NCBI GenBank assembly: GCA_021596325.1
Contig: JAKGDA010000012.1
Location: forward strand, 682,001-746,000
Source: Parafenestella ontariensis
Lineage: Eukaryota; Ascomycota; Dothideomycetes; Pleosporales; Cucurbitariaceae
Length of the DNA stretch: 64,000 bases
Reading direction: 5' to 3'
Both the position numbers and the translations under genes were made by a program. Under the pieces are notes generated by a model. The model was not told the origin of the DNA, searched no databases, and worked only from the letters and a program-made list of their open reading frames with translations. Of this stretch, positions 43,033-53,669 are shown one piece after another (within the stretch, counting starts at the first letter, position 1; each line of letters opens with the position of its first letter).

Positions 43033-44109
43033 TTTGGAGGTGTGGTGTGGTAGGTAAGACTCAGTAAATGGCGTCTATGTGTTGTCCGGTAAAATATGTG
43101 ATTCTGTCAAGTATATGACAGCAATTGATCGCGTAGTGGCTTGAAGTTTGGAGTGTGGAGAGTGAAGTGTGAGTGAATTCTCGACAATGGTGGGGTGAGT
43201 CAGTCAAATAACAATTATTTCCGCCATCGGTTGTACTAACGCCACGCCAGCGAATATTCAGGAACGCATGCATGCACCATGCTTCGGCAAAAGAAATTTC
43301 ATCGGGTAGGTAAAGGCGGTTATACATAAATGCTACCAGTGTTTACACATGCGCGTTTGCCCGCACATCTTCAGCTCGTTCTCTAGTCCACGTCACGACA
43401 TCGTTGACAGATGACAGCTCAGCATTGTGCCCTCGGTGCATCAACGGTGTGTCCGTGGAATCGGCCAATTTACGCTCTAATTATATGGTTGGCAGTGTGG
43501 ATGACTTGAAATATATACTATTCTACATAGCCCTAGTCCCTGCTGTGTCTCCCTTTCGGCGATAATAACAAACACCCTCCAAAACCTTAGCGACCACCGG
43601 CCCGTGTTGTGGCCTAAACATCTCGTGCCCTCACATCTACAGGAACCGGTGTTCCGAGCGACGTGCCGATCGGTCTTCGCTTCAGCGGGAACCTGCATCC
43701 AACATCTAGATCCAGATCCAGCCTGTCGGAGCCCTGTCGCACCACAGGCTACGTGCGAATAGGAGCGAAAGATAAGAAACATCGAGCATGATTCCACTGC
43801 CTCTGGTAAGGCGAGGCTTGTGTACCTTTCAGGTTATACACGACACGCCATATTAGGACGGGGATTACAGGTTGTTGTTGCTTGATTGCTACGAATGTAT
43901 AATACTGGTATCAATAAGAATGGCAGCAGTAGTTGCTACCATGGGACGCCAGTGAAATGCTACAGTGACCTGAAACGCCGAACCTAGAGTATCCTGTGTC
44001 CGTTTTTCATACTCAACGCCGTTGGTACAGAGTACAAGCCTTGTCTTACCATTTTGTACGCCAATTTGCATGTATCCTAGCCTCAACCGGCCACTTCATG
44101 TCAGTAACA
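43033..44109. other. HOM3 promoter and Bur1 3' region
   Basis: About 1.1 kb between two minus-strand genes. Apart from the TGAGTCA site near 43196 I see no feature. Open frames here have no motif. Confidence 0.45.
43196..43202. promoter_or_regulatory. candidate Gcn4/CpcA (AP-1-like) site upstream of HOM3
   Basis: TGAGTCA, the palindromic core bound by Gcn4-type bZIP regulators of amino-acid synthesis, about 165 bases upstream of the HOM3 ATG. HOM3 is a known Gcn4 target in yeast. A 7-base match can occur by chance several times in a window this size, so the support is its position. Confidence 0.5.
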
Positions 44110-45858
44110 TCATCGCCTCCTGTAAATGTCTCCATCGCGGTCGCGGTTCCTATCCCGCCTTTCTGGACTCCTCGATCGCGTCCTACCGTCTCTCCTGTCT
44201 CGGGCAAAATTCCTCGAGTCGCCAGGTCTTTCCCGGTCCCGGTCTCTATCCCTGTACGCCCTCCCGCGATCTGAGCGGTCATCTGGATGTCCATCTCGAG
44301 AGTTTCCAGAGTCTCGCGAGCCACGTCGAGGCCGGTCGTCAGGTTCACGTGACCGCCTAGGGCCGTCGGGTTCGCGTGATCGTCTTGGACCATCATTGCC
44401 GTAGCTGGGAATGTAAGTGTCGCCTGCTGGTGGACCTCCTCCTCTGCGGCGATCACCGTCAGGCCCGTAGCGAGGAACAGGTGGTAGTGGGTGTCGGCCA
44501 TCGGGAGGTGGTGCTGGGAGATTGCCATGTCGCGCATCGGCGCCATTGCCCCAATTAGGTCGTCGTTCGCCTGGTGGTGGAGGTGGAGGAGGCCTGTGTT
44601 CGTAGTGAGGCTGACGTCGGTCATATCCACCGCGATGTCGATCGACACCCGGCGGCCCTCGATCTTGAGGTCCTCCAAATCTTCGATCGCCGTTCTGCCA
44701 GGATGTTGGTGGTGGCCCCGATCCAGTCCACTCACCATTCGGTCCTCCGCCGACAGTACCGCCGGCAGGTGCTGGAGGTAGTGCTTGCTTTTGGCCCCTA
44801 GCGTTTCGTCGATCCAGTTCGTGGGAGTCTGCAAAGTGTGGGATGTCCTCTTCGCGCATAGGTAACGGCTGTTCTCTGAAATATGGATGGTCGATGGCAT
44901 CGATGGCGTTTATCCGCTTGCGCCAATCGAGTTTCATTAGGTCTTTGATTAGAGATAGGCCAGTTGGCGAGAGCTCGCGAAATCGCGAAGCGATATTCCC
45001 TTGACTTGTTCCAAATTGGCGGATGGATTCTGCTCCCGGAAGCTCATTCCATCCAGGCATGTTTGTGTCGTTTGGGGAGCCGATGAGCTCGAATATGATT
45101 TGGGCCTGATGAAGGTCGCTCTGACCAGCGAGGATGGGCTTGCGCTTGAACATCTCGCCAAAGACGCAGCCGGCGCCCCACATGTCGATGGCTGGCGTGT
45201 ATCGTCGCAACTGAAGGAGGAGCTCCGGAGGTCGGTACCACCTAGTTACGACCAATGTAGTGTATTCTCGCTTCGCCTCGCCGTTGCCCCTTCCTCGTTG
45301 TGGCACTGCTTCGTCATAATGCCGTGCAAGACCAAAATCCGCGATTTGCAGTCGCCCGCGATTGTTGATGAGGAGATTGGCGGCTTTCATATCTCGGTGT
45401 AGAATGTGGTTATCGTGCAGGTACTGGAGTCCCTTGAACAGCTGGAGCATGTAACACTTTATTTGCGCTTCTTGAAACCTGACGTCTGGATTGTCGAGGA
45501 GGCCTGAGAGATCGTGATCCATGTATGGCGTGACCATGTAGAGTATCGCGCGTTTCCTGCCCTCAGCCTTCGGCCGTTCCACCGCCATCTCTTCCAGCTT
45601 CAGGACGTTGTCGTGCGACAGCATCTTCAGCAGCTTGATTTCTCGCAGCGCCGTAATCGGAAAGCCATCCTTCTCATTGTGCATCAGGATCTTTTTTAAC
45701 GCGTAGATGCTGCCAGTTACTCGGTGTCGCGCCTTGTGCACCTCGCCAAAGGTACCTTCTCCAAGCTTCTGCATCATTTCGTACTCGCCGATCTTGGAGC
45801 ATCCCTTGAATCGGCGTTGCAGGCCGCGCGATGGCGTCGCAGCGGACGAGTTTGCCAT
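44110..45858 (-). CDS. BUR1: Bur1/Sgv1 (CDK9-like) cyclin-dependent kinase
   Basis: An intronless frame of 582 residues. The glycine loop GEGTFGEVHKA is near residue 33. The cyclin-contact helix reads PITALREIKLL, the PITALRE signature of CDK9. HRDMKAANLL and DFGLAR follow, and the activation loop has EYTTLVVTRWYRPPELLL, with the usual phosphorylated threonine just before VVTRWYRPPE. The kinase domain ends near residue 340. The C-terminal 240 residues are Pro/Gly/Arg/Asp/Ser-rich with RS and RD dipeptides, as in fungal Bur1. The kinase works with a Bur2-type cyclin on RNA polymerase II and Spt5 to promote elongation in the nucleus. It is divergent from the small complex I gene, sharing about 450 bases of promoter. 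Confidence 0.94.
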   Translation of the reverse strand: MANSSAATPSRGLQRRFKGCSKIGEYEMMQKLGEGTFGEVHKARHRVTGSIYALKKILMHNEKDGFPITALREIKLLKMLSHDNVLKLEEMAVERPKAEGRKRAILYMVTPYMDHDLSGLLDNPDVRFQEAQIKCYMLQLFKGLQYLHDNHILHRDMKAANLLINNRGRLQIADFGLARHYDEAVPQRGRGNGEAKREYTTLVVTRWYRPPELLLQLRRYTPAIDMWGAGCVFGEMFKRKPILAGQSDLHQAQIIFELIGSPNDTNMPGWNELPGAESIRQFGTSQGNIASRFRELSPTGLSLIKDLMKLDWRKRINAIDAIDHPYFREQPLPMREEDIPHFADSHELDRRNARGQKQALPPAPAGGTVGGGPNGEWTGSGPPPTSWQNGDRRFGGPQDRGPPGVDRHRGGYDRRQPHYEHRPPPPPPPGERRPNWGNGADARHGNLPAPPPDGRHPLPPVPRYGPDGDRRRGGGPPAGDTYIPSYGNDGPRRSREPDGPRRSREPDDRPRRGSRDSGNSRDGHPDDRSDRGRAYRDRDRDRERPGDSRNFARDRRDGRTRSRSPERRDRNRDRDGDIYRRR

Positions 45859-46307
45859 TGCGGCGGTTGACGTGAATTATTCGGTGACAGTTGGCGTTGT
45901 CGTTTGGTGTGCTCTCAGTGCAAGGGAGTCCGCCGCAGATAAGTGGAATGCAGTTGACAGCTTCGCGGTCTGTCGGGCATGAGGGGATTAATGGGGGAGA
46001 TGTGGGACGTCGCGGTGGCGAGGGCTGCCATGTGTCGAGGCGCGCGCGGGCGATGCTATTGTGCAGACATGACAATAGCTGGCTTTGATCTGTCGCGGGT
46101 GTACAACCAGGAGCAAAGAACGCGATCGACGGTGGATGCATGAGGCTTGGCGCCAATCGCGAGGGAAGCTCCGACCGACCGCAACCTGACCTCACTCACC
46201 AGCGACGACTCGGAGCCATTGCACACTACACAGCGCAGGTACGTACCGTCGCATGCTCTTGCGGGCGCTGCTGTGTCCCTAACGCCCACACAGGCTTCAC
46301 ACTCATC
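45859..46307. promoter_or_regulatory. bidirectional promoter, Bur1 and NDUFB2-like gene
   Basis: About 450 bases between divergent start codons. On the plus strand a 5' UTR intron is likely: GTACGT follows GCGCAG near 46237, and an acceptor CACACAG lies just before the ATG at 46308. No specific regulator site recognised. Confidence 0.45.
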
Positions 46308-46554
46308 ATGCAGCCCTCGCGAGTCCGAATGGGTCCGCCCAAATATGCGCCGCACCCAAACCACCCCATCCACATCCACCCGCCTCGGCTGCTGTACAGA
46401 TTCATGGGCACCGCCCTCGGAGCTTCCATGTGGTTTTTCGTAGGTTCAGAGTTGTACTGCGAAATGGGACGGGTACTGACAATGGCAGCTGATGTACCGA
46501 GCGAAAAAGGACGGTCCGGCTCTTCTAGGCTGGAAGCACCCGTGGGAACATTGA
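46308..46554 (+). CDS. small mitochondrial complex I subunit, NDUFB2 (AGGG)-like
   Basis: Two exons, 46308-46439 and 46489-46554, join in frame to only 65 residues. The protein reads GPPKYAPHPNHPIHIHPPRL near the start, then a membrane helix around RFMGTALGASMWFFLMYRAK, and ends in LLGWKHPWEH. This His/Pro-rich matrix segment, single helix and GWKHPWE tail match a small fungal NADH:ubiquinone oxidoreductase accessory subunit that I know as NDUFB2/AGGG-like. It would sit in the inner-membrane arm. Removing the 49-base intron is essential, since the unspliced frame reads into unrelated residues. A 5' UTR intron probably precedes the ATG. The family name is from memory; the gene structure itself is well supported. 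Confidence 0.72.
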
Positions 46555-46773
46555 GCGTGTGATGAGCATGGGGAGCGGCCGAGGCAGTCGTATAGAATCG
46601 TGGAATGCAAAATCGGATACAAAACATTGTACATATTACTGCGAAGAGCTCAGGCAAGAGCATCGAAAGAGGAAGCTGCGGTATCCAATTGCGAGAATGC
46701 CAAGACATCGAAATCAAAGAAAGTCAACATCAGTGTCACTGCTCTGGCGTCTCTTTTTACACTCTCGAGTCTA

Positions 46774-47940
46774 TTAGGGCTTTTCGAAAAGATAATGGCT
46801 CACGCCCCATGTATCGCCGCCCTCCCACTTGAACAACTCCGCACAAAAAAGGTAGAACACCTGCCACCTATTCCACCACGTCACCGTGCCCTCATGGCCA
46901 TACGTCTCTAACAAACCAGGCCAAATCTCCTCTTTGTTCTTACACATCCTCGCTAACCAGTCCTCGCACGTCTTTGCGTAGTGCACTCCATTTACCCACC
47001 ATTGCCGTTTCACTCTTAGATCATCCTGAAAGTACAATAATAGGTCAGAGGACGGCATGGTGCCGCCGGTGAAGAAGTGCTCTGTCATCCATCCACTGTC
47101 TAAAGCATACGGCGTGGTGGCGTGCGCGAACATGTGGACGAACAATTTACCGCTGGGTTTTAGCGCGGTAGAGACTTTGCGGAGGAGGAGTTGGTAGTTT
47201 TGCACCTGTTCGAAGAACTCGATTGATACGGCTCTGTCGAACGTCGAGGCCTCGAATTCGTACTCGGTTATATTGCCAGTAATAACCTGCAGGTTACTGA
47301 GGCTCTTGGACTTGGCGACGCTGTCAATATATTCTTTCTGCGCGTGGGAGTTGGAGAATGCAGTGATCTTTGAGTTTGGGAAAACCTCAGCGAGGAACAG
47401 GGATACTGAACCCCATCCACATCTTTAAGTGAACTTAGCAGGATGGTATATTGCGTTTGCAAAGCATGAATAACGTACCCCAAATCCAGCACACTCATCC
47501 CATCCCTCAACTCCGCCCTCTCCACATACAGCCTCAACATTGCAATCTCAGCCTGCGCCAGCGTCTCTCCTCCCTTCTCGTACAGACACGCTGAGAACTT
47601 CATCCGCGGGCCCAGCATACCCTTCAGAATGCTCGGGTCTATCTCATAATGCTGCTCACTCGTCCCGACAACGATTGCCCGAGTACGGAAACGTTTCACA
47701 CAGTTCATCTTCGATTCATATCGTGATTCGAGGGTGGTGTTGGCTATTAATTGCACGCGCTCGGCAAGTTGGCGTCGAATACCGACGCGGATGACAGGGT
47801 GCGGGAGGTAGCCATTGTCGAGAAGGGGGTTGATTACTGAGTCGGAATTGACGAGATCTGATTGGTGTTAGTAGTTGATATATATACGTTTCCTTGCTGC
47901 ATGGAGTGGATGGAGCGTATGTACTTGATAGGTAGTTCAT
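46774..47940 (-). CDS. cyclopropane-fatty-acid-synthase-like SAM methyltransferase
   Basis: Exons on the minus strand are 47940-47925, 47857-47479 and 47422-46774, joining in frame to 347 residues. The first exon is only 16 bases (MNYLS) and leads into LLDNGYLPHPVIRVGIRR, which resembles the N-terminus of CFA-synthase-type and coclaurine-N-methyltransferase-type enzymes. SAM-binding motif I reads VLDLGCGWGSVSLFLAE once the 56-base intron is removed. FDRAVSIEFFEQVQNYQLLL and GKLFVHMFAH follow, and the C-terminus has EGTVTWWNRWQVFYLFCAELF as in the family. These enzymes methylate lipids or small amines; the substrate here is unknown. Note EFFEQV where many relatives have EMFEHM. It is convergent with the NDUFB2-like gene. 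Confidence 0.87.
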
Positions 47941-48530
47941 TGTGGATGTCCTGGATAGAGCCACTCAATGAACACTTTGGAGTCTCGATGGTATGTCGTT
48001 ACCAAAGGATATTAAATTGTGAGGCTCCTTCGCAGGCACCATGATCTGAGGCCATGTTCATGAGACCTGAAATAGTTTCGAGGTTGCTGCATGTGGTCTA
48101 GCCGCCTTGCGTACAATGACGTCGTTTGACAATCGTTAAAAGAGTAGTGATAGCTGCCACACACTGTGAGAAACTCGCCATACTCCCATTAAAATCAGAC
48201 AAGCTCCGTGGTAGACTGATAGATCTGACTTAAAGAAGCCATGGTGAATGTGTGGCATGCGGTTGACAATGACAATACGGGCTAATAGCATGCCAGGCGG
48301 CTAATGTCTGAATGCAATTCAATGCCTGGAACAGTAAATATACTACTATACCGCAAGAACTTTCATGTACTAGATGTGTAAAGAATGAGGTTGCTCTTCC
48401 CTAGACGAATATTGTGACTCTAGTGCAGAACGTCTACATATAAATTTCTAGGATGGGGCTAGCGCTACGCTAGCTGTCTTTCGTTGGTCTAACGCAGAAT
48501 CGATGCAACGCGTCCATGCCTTTCAGCAAC
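47941..48530. other. gap between the methyltransferase and the F-box pseudogene
   Basis: About 590 bases, AT-richer toward 48300-48450. It should hold the methyltransferase promoter. No feature seen. Confidence 0.45.
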
Positions 48531-49573
48531 CTATCCAGGACATTCTACCCATCTACCATGAGTCATACTTGTAATACCGTCAGCTTTGTTCCATCGGTCT
48601 CTGATAAAGCCAGGTCTGTATTGTGAGGAATACGCTGTTCGGGGTTCTTCTTCCGTTTGTAGGATCGACATAATTTGCCGTTTCCAGTCCGACAGCGATC
48701 GACAGTCACCCAGCTGGCGATAAACAAACACCTGGACGACATAACCTTGCTTTCTCCTTGCCAGGATATGTCAATGCTATAGTCTGTGAGACAGAAGGTG
48801 CATGATCCGAAGGCTTGATCGCAAGCTAGGAAAAGGTTCGGTGTAGTTTCATCCTTGGCCAGTTCCGGAAGCTGTATGGGAGCGTACCCGGTGCATCCTT
48901 TGTGGAGGGCAAGGTGTGCACAGAGTGGGTCTCCGACGGAATCGATGCTTCTTCTAAGCGATGTGGTGTCACCTCGTGAATGGGACATGGATTCGACTGA
49001 CAAGACCAGAAGTTGGCCATCGACGATGCGTGCATGTTGGGACCCGGATATTACAACTCCATCTGAGAGACAATACGAGCGGGTCCGCGCCTCGAGTTGG
49101 TTGAGAGGCGGGCCGTGTGTGGGTCCGTAAGATGTCGATTCATAACCAATCGTGCATAATATGATGGGATGTGGCGAGTATGTGGGAAAGAAAGGACGTT
49201 GTCTATGCTACGCTTACATGGCATGCACTCATTATACCATGGAGTGATGGATCTGCTCCAACGTCCGTGCCAGTGATGTAGCTTTACGCACTCAGGGCAG
49301 AAATACAGAGTGGCCACGTCCTTCTCTAACAACAGTAACAGCTCTTCCTTCTCTGCCATGTTCAGAAGCGGATGTTCGGGGATACAAAGACTGTAGAGAG
49401 CTCGGCAGGTCAAACCGAGAGATGTCGCGGAGGAATTGCTGAGATATGAAGTGATCATCAAGATGATTTCTGGGGGGAAGCGCGAACGCACCCAAGCCGG
49501 ATGAAGTACGCAGCGGCCGAACGAGCTTTTTCACGCGTTGGAAAACCCACTGGGTGGCATCCGTCACCATCAT
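48531..49573 (-). pseudogene. F-box protein gene with apparent frame breaks
   Basis: Three frames on the minus strand together resemble one fungal F-box protein. A start near 49573 (MMVTDATQWVFQRVKK) runs into LPP; the F-box itself (PPEIILMITSYLSNSSATSL) continues in another frame after a run of six C at 49472-49477. A CPEC..C..C segment follows, then MNRHL, and the next piece, YGPTHGPPLNQLEARTRSY, lies in a third frame from about 49130. A last change near 48742 brings in VYRQLGDCRSLSDWKRQ and the RPGFIRDRWNK end. F-box proteins recruit substrates to SCF ubiquitin ligases. Either the gene is decaying or the assembly has single-base errors. A 56-base intron beginning GTTATG could explain the middle break, but family resemblance argues against it. 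The family comparison is from memory. Confidence 0.6.
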
Positions 49574-50402
49574 GGCTGGGTTGATAGGGCGGCCGAGTAG
49601 GGAGTATAGGTAAGGGAGCAGGAGCTGAATCGCCGTGGCTATCGTGATAGGTAAGATGGTGAAACACGGCGAACGAGCAAATAGAGAAGCATGCGTATGC
49701 AGGCTATCCCATTGCCAGATCAGGCTCGAATGAAAGTTTATAAACTTCGCGCTCTAACTTCTTGGCCAGATAGCTTTCTTGGATCCATGGATGCGACGCA
49801 GCGTTGGCGCCAATGGCGCCTTCGCCATACCATGGGAACATGCACATGTGATATTGATAACCTTAAGAATCTTCGTTCAACCCTATTTAGGCAAGATTTC
49901 GGCGGACTAGTTAGTTAAGTACCTAACTACTACCGAATCCCCGCTGTTGTATATTTCTGTTATTTTTGCTTCACCAATAGCCAGGAGCAAAGCCTCAGTC
50001 AAAACTGGCAGCAGCACGTGCCCACACATACTCGCCTCTAGACATAATGGAATACAGCAAAGGAGTGGCAGGAGGGTAAAGCGCAGATTCACATGTTTAT
50101 TCAATATTATTGTTGTCGTAGACTACCAAGTCTATAACTCGAACCATCCATCGTTTACTCTTCGTTCACCTCAATCTCCCAACAGCGAAGTATACCTAAA
50201 CCATAGTAATGAAAGCCAACACGCTATGAAAGAAAGGGTATAATCCACGTTACGCTTGAAACAAACTCCGAGCGCCGTGATTCAGCTAGTGGTACAAGAA
50301 TGGCAAGATGGACAGCAAGAACAATGCCTGAGCGCACCATAGCGAGCAAAAAGTGAAAAGAAATAAAACGAACATAATCAGGATGATGGGCTGTGTGCGC
50401 AT
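49574..50402. other. gene-free gap upstream of the F-box locus
   Basis: About 830 bases containing the promoter of the F-box locus and the 3' end of the MINDY gene. The part from 49900 to 50350 is AT-rich. No supported gene or repeat. Confidence 0.45.
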
Positions 50403-53207
50403 CTACATGACAACGCACTTCTCTCTCTCCTCGCTACCACCCGGTCCCGCCATACCTGCACCTGCGCTCTGCCTTCGGCCGGGTCGAGCAGGCATGTTCA
50501 TATTCGGTGACTGCATCGGGCGTCCAGAGTGGCGTCGTCCTGCGGGCCCAACACCTGACGGCGGTCGTGGTACACCGCTGCTGCTTTGTTGGTACGCGCT
50601 GCCCTGGGGTAGCAGCGGGGCTTGCGGGTTGGCTGGATGGCCGGGCGGAGGGTTATACCGCGGGGTGGTTGAAGCCTCTTCGTACGTTGGCGGTGGTGCT
50701 GCCTCGTTGTTTGGACGATGGGTAGTGATGTTGTTGCGGCGGGGTGGGATCACAGGCGTGGCTTGCTCGCCCCGAGACACGCGACGATTAGTAGCCGGGA
50801 CAGGTCGCGGGTTGGAATGCGCTGCTATCGCGTTCACCGAGAGTTGGTTCTCACGTTCTCGTTGATCTGCTTCGCGCCTCTGGCGATCTTCTTCTTCCTC
50901 TTGGAGCTGGAGTGCCAATGCAAGGTCGTGGTCTTCTTGCTCGGCCCTGCTTAACCCTCCTGGCGAAGTCACGTCACCGCCCTCCGAAGAGGGGTGCACA
51001 GTCGAAGAGGATTGTTGTTGGTTTCCACGCCGGGACTGAACGGTAGTCCAACCTTGATGATCATCAAGATCGTGGAGGCTCTGCCCTTGTTGCTGTTCTT
51101 GTGGCCTCAAGGGCGTACTGCTATTGTCAACAGAGCGAAAATCGCCCGAGAACAGCTGACTGCCTTGCCCGTTCACGTCTGTGAGCGACTCCCAAACGAT
51201 CTCATCGTGCGTTGAGTAACCCTGATCTGTGACCAAGGTGACGAGTCGACCGGTGCGAGGATCCTTGCAAAGGGTAGAGAAATGGTCATTTCTGAATAGG
51301 ATAGCGACCTGACCGTCTTTAAGACTCTCTCGCATAACCTTCAGTCCATGATCTGTTAGTTGAGTCGGCCAACGGCTGAGAAACTCTTTGATGGCGTGAA
51401 TGTCGGTAAACATCTGCTGCTCATCTGCACTCAACGGCTCACCGGACTGCAGCTTCGCATCCAGCTCCTCTTCTTGAAATTGCACGTATTGTGATGTTTC
51501 GTAGGATTTTGCTACGCGGTCAAAGGCGGTATAGGCCTCAGAGCCTGCTTCAGGTAGCCATCCGTGCATCAGGGGTATGTCGAACGTGCGATACAGTTTC
51601 ATGTCTTGCGTGTTTTCGAAGCCCCCAGCGCGGTTCGTCAGCGACGTGTTTACAATAGCAGCATCCCTATCGGGAACGAACATGGGATTGACATTGAGGC
51701 CGGTATGCAGGGCGAGCAGGAACTTATACAGCTCACTAACATCCGGCAACGCTTGAGCAGCATCACCTCGCCTGCCAGACATAAGCTCATCGAAGACGGC
51801 ATCGAGGAGTAAGCCAAGGCTGACTGTCTCGCGCGTGCGGAGCGTCTCAACTAGTGCGGTCTCGATACCGGCTGGAGTGGAGAGTACTAGTGCGTTGACT
51901 AAAGCAAGTAGAGGACATGGGCCATTGAGATTTTGTGTAAGTATAGGCGAGGTACGGATACCGTTCTTGTTGTAGTCGTGCCATCGAATATGCTTGATCT
52001 GGTAGTGCTCCTTTCTTTGTCGGTTCATTGTCGTATTCGGTGATTCCAGTCCGGGAGCAGATGCGGAGCCGACCCTAGTGTCAAGTGGCCGGGGAGGCAT
52101 CGTAGGTGGATGTTCCTCATGCGAATTTCTCGGCGGCAGCGCTGGTGGCTGCTCCTCTTGAACAGGGGGTGGTGAAAAGTGCGGTACTAGAGTTTGCTGT
52201 TCTAAGCGATTGAACTCCTCCTCGTGCTTTCGCTCTTGTTCAGCTCTTATGGCTACTTCGTGAGCAGCATGGGCTTCGTTCTGCCTCCTCTCCCTTTCGC
52301 TACGTTCCCAATCCTGTTGCTCCTGCCACGTTCTCTGGGCTTCGTCATGGGCGTTGCCCTCGGGCAGTCCGTACCCCCTTGAGGCAGCGTCGAGCGATGA
52401 AACGTCCATCCCGGGCTCCCAGGGGTTTGAGACTATCGAGTCTCTTGGAGGCTCAGACTGCGGGGTGGGCAAGTCAACCGCAATAAGAGGCGGTTGATCA
52501 ATCGAATGTGACCTCTGTTGCGGCGGAAAGTTGCTACCCAGCTTCAAATTGTTCATGTCATGTGTGGGCGTGATTGGCGTCCGGGAAGCAGGTAGTTCCG
52601 CCGGCTCATCGTACTTCTGTATATGCCCTTGTGATTCCCCCCAGATGGCCTGGCTGCTCTCGCCCCAATTACTTTGCCCTGTTGTCTGCATCTTTAGGTA
52701 TGGGTTGTTGGTCTGCAACGGTACCGACCCGTTTGACTGTTCCGATGCGTTGCTCGCAGCACCATAAGATGCGGAACTAGCTCCGGTAGGCATGGGCGAC
52801 ATGCTCTCGAGCGGCTTCCTAATTGGTACTCCAGCAGGAGGACCTGCCCGCAAAGCATTTGGAAGACCATTATTGCTGGTGGAACTTGGCATTGGCTTCC
52901 CGCCGGCAGGCTTCAGCGCATTTGGCACATCGTGGGGGTCAATGTCCTCAAAGTCGTCGTCAGACTGATTCCACTCGTCATCAGAGAAGTCTGAATCTTC
53001 ATCCTTCTTGTCCTTCTGTGCCTCGTCCAATGTCTTGAAGTTGAAAGCTGGAGACTTGTTCAGATCCGGAGAGTAGACTGCGCCGTCGGAGGATGAGGGA
53101 ATCGCTGGTGGGTGCTCCTCGGCAGGAGTCGTCGGGTAAGGAGGGTTTGCTTTGGAGAGAGGTGCTGGTACGAGGCCTTCTTCCTCTTCGGGTTTCCGAA
53201 GCACCAT
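50403..53207 (-). CDS. MINDY-family deubiquitinase with CaaX tail (Miy1-like)
   Basis: An intronless frame of 934 residues. The first 400 are disordered, with acidic, Pro-rich and charged segments. The MINDY catalytic domain runs from about residue 400 to 700: HYQIKHIRWHDY, then LNGPCPLLALVNALVLS with the catalytic cysteine, RAGGFENTQDMKLYRTFDIP, PLMHGWLPE, and ILFRNDHFSTL with the catalytic histidine. A helix EDHDLALALQLQEEEEDR near residue 790 fits a ubiquitin-interacting motif. Members trim Lys48-linked ubiquitin chains. The protein ends CVVM, a CaaX box that would be farnesylated and direct it to membranes. The Pro/Arg/Gly-rich stretch before it is unstructured. It is divergent from TRM6, with about 460 bases between starts. 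Catalytic residues are seen; lipid modification is inferred. Confidence 0.92.
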   Translation of the reverse strand: MVLRKPEEEEGLVPAPLSKANPPYPTTPAEEHPPAIPSSSDGAVYSPDLNKSPAFNFKTLDEAQKDKKDEDSDFSDDEWNQSDDDFEDIDPHDVPNALKPAGGKPMPSSTSNNGLPNALRAGPPAGVPIRKPLESMSPMPTGASSASYGAASNASEQSNGSVPLQTNNPYLKMQTTGQSNWGESSQAIWGESQGHIQKYDEPAELPASRTPITPTHDMNNLKLGSNFPPQQRSHSIDQPPLIAVDLPTPQSEPPRDSIVSNPWEPGMDVSSLDAASRGYGLPEGNAHDEAQRTWQEQQDWERSERERRQNEAHAAHEVAIRAEQERKHEEEFNRLEQQTLVPHFSPPPVQEEQPPALPPRNSHEEHPPTMPPRPLDTRVGSASAPGLESPNTTMNRQRKEHYQIKHIRWHDYNKNGIRTSPILTQNLNGPCPLLALVNALVLSTPAGIETALVETLRTRETVSLGLLLDAVFDELMSGRRGDAAQALPDVSELYKFLLALHTGLNVNPMFVPDRDAAIVNTSLTNRAGGFENTQDMKLYRTFDIPLMHGWLPEAGSEAYTAFDRVAKSYETSQYVQFQEEELDAKLQSGEPLSADEQQMFTDIHAIKEFLSRWPTQLTDHGLKVMRESLKDGQVAILFRNDHFSTLCKDPRTGRLVTLVTDQGYSTHDEIVWESLTDVNGQGSQLFSGDFRSVDNSSTPLRPQEQQQGQSLHDLDDHQGWTTVQSRRGNQQQSSSTVHPSSEGGDVTSPGGLSRAEQEDHDLALALQLQEEEEDRQRREADQRERENQLSVNAIAAHSNPRPVPATNRRVSRGEQATPVIPPRRNNITTHRPNNEAAPPPTYEEASTTPRYNPPPGHPANPQAPLLPQGSAYQQSSSGVPRPPSGVGPAGRRHSGRPMQSPNMNMPARPGRRQSAGAGMAGPGGSEEREKCVVM

Positions 53208-53669
53208 AGTGAGCGGTAGTGACCGTTTAGAGACGTGGGAGGTACGGGATAGATCGAGCTTCCAGCCTTCGCAGTAGTCGGAGCTTTACTCTTTGATGTA
53301 TGGAGAAGGTTTGGGAGGATTGAGAGTAATGTGATTAAGCTTGCAGAATAGGAGAGAAGAGCGTGGACAGCATGTGGCGTAGATGCTGCGTGTACGCGGC
53401 CTTGGTGATGGACTGCGGAAAGTTGAGCAAGCGAACGCGATGACGACGCTGTCCGCGCGGGAATCACAGCCACACTAAGTGGCGGGGGCCTAAGCTCGTG
53501 GGGAAACGATCGGAATTTCTGCGGCTACCCATCCCAATCCCTGCATTTATTTCACTAGTTTCAGAAATCTTACCCTTCGCAAGATCTGTATCCGGATCCG
53601 AGGTCGACATAATCCGGCAGTTGCACATGGCTCGGTGAACTTGACGGAAGGAGCGACCAAGTCTGCGCC
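53208..53669. promoter_or_regulatory. bidirectional promoter, MINDY gene and TRM6
   Basis: About 460 bases between divergent start codons, so both promoters must lie here. No specific factor site recognised. Confidence 0.5.

Noticed and set aside
44046..44900. A 284-codon frame overlapping the Bur1 C-terminus
   Set aside because: It is an alternate frame of the low-complexity Pro/Gly/Arg-rich tail, with no independent support.
46140..46717. Longer open frames on both strands over the NDUFB2-like gene
   Set aside because: They have no family motifs, lack good starts and contradict the spliced 65-residue product.
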